A stretch of DNA of 6,455 bases from Pseudomonadota bacterium (GTDB lineage Bacteria > Pseudomonadota > Gammaproteobacteria > Burkholderiales > SCOH01), in contig JAUPTR010000050.1 in the NCBI GenBank assembly GCA_030917985.1, positions 1 to 6,455 of the forward strand. Reading direction: 5' to 3'. The translations under genes and the position numbers were made by a program. A model generated the notes under the pieces. That model ran no database searches, was not told the origin of the DNA, and saw only the letters and a list, made by a program, of their open reading frames with translations. Each line of letters opens with the position of its first letter. The first letter of the stretch is position 1. Shown piece by piece: positions 5,583-6,455 of this stretch.

Positions 5583-6455
5583 ATGGCTGAGAACAAGCCG
5601 ACCGTACATTCTTTTGGCCTGGGCGGCGCCGGGGGCAAGTTTTCATCTGGCTACGGCACAACCTACAGCGTTGGCACTTCGTTTGCCACGCCAGGCAAGC
5701 CGGCATCGGCCGCACCCGCCACACCGCTGACGCCGGAGCAGATCGAGGCCTTGTTCCAGCGCGCGCAGACGGCGCACAAGGCCGGCCAGCTGGCGGCTGC
5801 CGAGCCCTTGTATCTGCAACTATTGCTGGCGGATGCCGGCCACGCGCCGGCACTCCATTTGCTGGGTATGCTGTATTACCAGCAGGGGCGGCTGGAACAG
5901 GCCGCGCAGCGCTTGCGCAGTGCCATTGCCGTTCGTGCCGATGCCACCTATTTCGGGCATCTGGGGGCGGTGCTGCTGGCATCGGGGCAGCCGCAACAGG
6001 CCGAGGCGGCCTATCTGCAAGCGCTGGCGCTGCAGCCCGACGACATGGGCGCCCATTACAATCTGGGCGTGCTCTATCAGCAGCAGCAACGCTGGGCCGA
6101 GGCGGCCGCCGCCTATCGCCAGGCTTTGCGCCTGAGCCCGGCGGATGATGACTGCCTGCACAATCTGGCCGGGGTGTTGCTGATGCTGGGTGAGCTGGCC
6201 GAGGCAGAAAGCTGCTTGCGGCAATTGCTGGCCGCACAGCCACAATCTGCGCGTGCTCATGCCAGTCTGGGTGATGTGCTGGCGCGCCAGGGGCGCACCG
6301 AAGAGGCGCGTGCCAGCCTGCTGCACGCCGCGCAACTGAGCCCGCAGCAGCCCTTGCCACAGGTATTGCTGGGCAATCTGTATTGGGATCTCAAGCAGTG
6401 GGACGATGCCGCGCAGGCTTACGAGCAGGCTGCACGCCTGAATCCGGCTTCGGCA
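5583..6455 (+). CDS. TPR-repeat protein, N-terminal part, runs off the window
   Basis: An open frame runs from ATG 5583 to the window end with no stop (291 codons). GGAG (5574-5577) is 5 nt upstream. Residues 1-45 are a low-complexity Gly/Ser/Thr/aromatic leader (FGLGGAGGKFSSGYGTTYSV), not a signal peptide. From about 54 onward there are roughly seven 34-residue tetratricopeptide repeats, clearest at 88-121, 122-153, 154-187 (AHYNLGVLYQQQQRWAEAAAAYRQALRL...), 188-221, 222-255 and 256-289 with W268 and the typical A-Y-x-x-A-L-x-x-x-P pattern. TPRs bind other proteins. Many bacterial proteins of this build carry a C-terminal catalytic domain such as a glycosyltransferase (SPINDLY/OGT type) or sulfotransferase, but that part would lie outside the window, so the function is open. 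It diverges from the small lipoprotein gene across 144 bp. Confidence 0.85.
   Translation, partial: MAENKPTVHSFGLGGAGGKFSSGYGTTYSVGTSFATPGKPASAAPATPLTPEQIEALFQRAQTAHKAGQLAAAEPLYLQLLLADAGHAPALHLLGMLYYQQGRLEQAAQRLRSAIAVRADATYFGHLGAVLLASGQPQQAEAAYLQALALQPDDMGAHYNLGVLYQQQQRWAEAAAAYRQALRLSPADDDCLHNLAGVLLMLGELAEAESCLRQLLAAQPQSARAHASLGDVLARQGRTEEARASLLHAAQLSPQQPLPQVLLGNLYWDLKQWDDAAQAYEQAARLNPASA

Noticed and set aside
5566..6360. Minus-strand open frames of 264 and 171 codons opposite the TPR gene
   Set aside because: Arg/Pro/Ala-rich shadows. The + frame, open to the window end, gives regular TPR repeats.

Overview
The window is GC-rich, densely coded Gram-negative DNA. Two lipoproteins carry clear lipoboxes, one protein has a Sec signal peptide, and there is an HPt/HD-GYP-type signalling protein. 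The MarR regulator has a Cys/His tail of a kind I associate with Betaproteobacteria. A Neisseriales-like betaproteobacterium (Chromobacteriaceae style) is my best guess, inferred from gene style and not from any marker gene.

Layout: the 3' end of an unrecognised + strand gene (1-137); a 113-bp gap with a palindromic tandem repeat and a terminator; a minus-strand pair made of a MarR-family regulator (1116-1781) and a secreted His-rich protein (start 988, stop 251), separated by a terminator and an operator-bearing promoter; a divergent + strand lipoprotein with propeller-like sequence (about 1938-3548); a second copy of the palindromic tandem repeat; a + strand HPt plus HD-GYP-like protein (3754-4857); a convergent minus-strand small lipoprotein whose stop is 5 nt away (4863-5438); and the N-terminal 291 residues of a + strand TPR protein running off the window (5583-6455).

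The most coherent unit is the MarR region. The same odd-centred palindrome, AGGA(G/C)TCCT, occurs once in front of the regulator, in the gap shared with the divergent lipoprotein gene, and once in front of the secreted-protein gene, beside a TATAAA box. This reads as a small MarR regulon: regulator, a secreted possibly metal-binding protein, and perhaps the lipoprotein. The other genes show no obvious functional link to each other.

I see no phage, transposon, CRISPR, tRNA, rRNA or recognisable defence system. The points most worth following are the shared operator, the Cys/His tail of the regulator, the His-rich secreted protein, the degenerate HPt/HD-GYP fusion, and the 35-bp-period intergenic repeat present in two copies.
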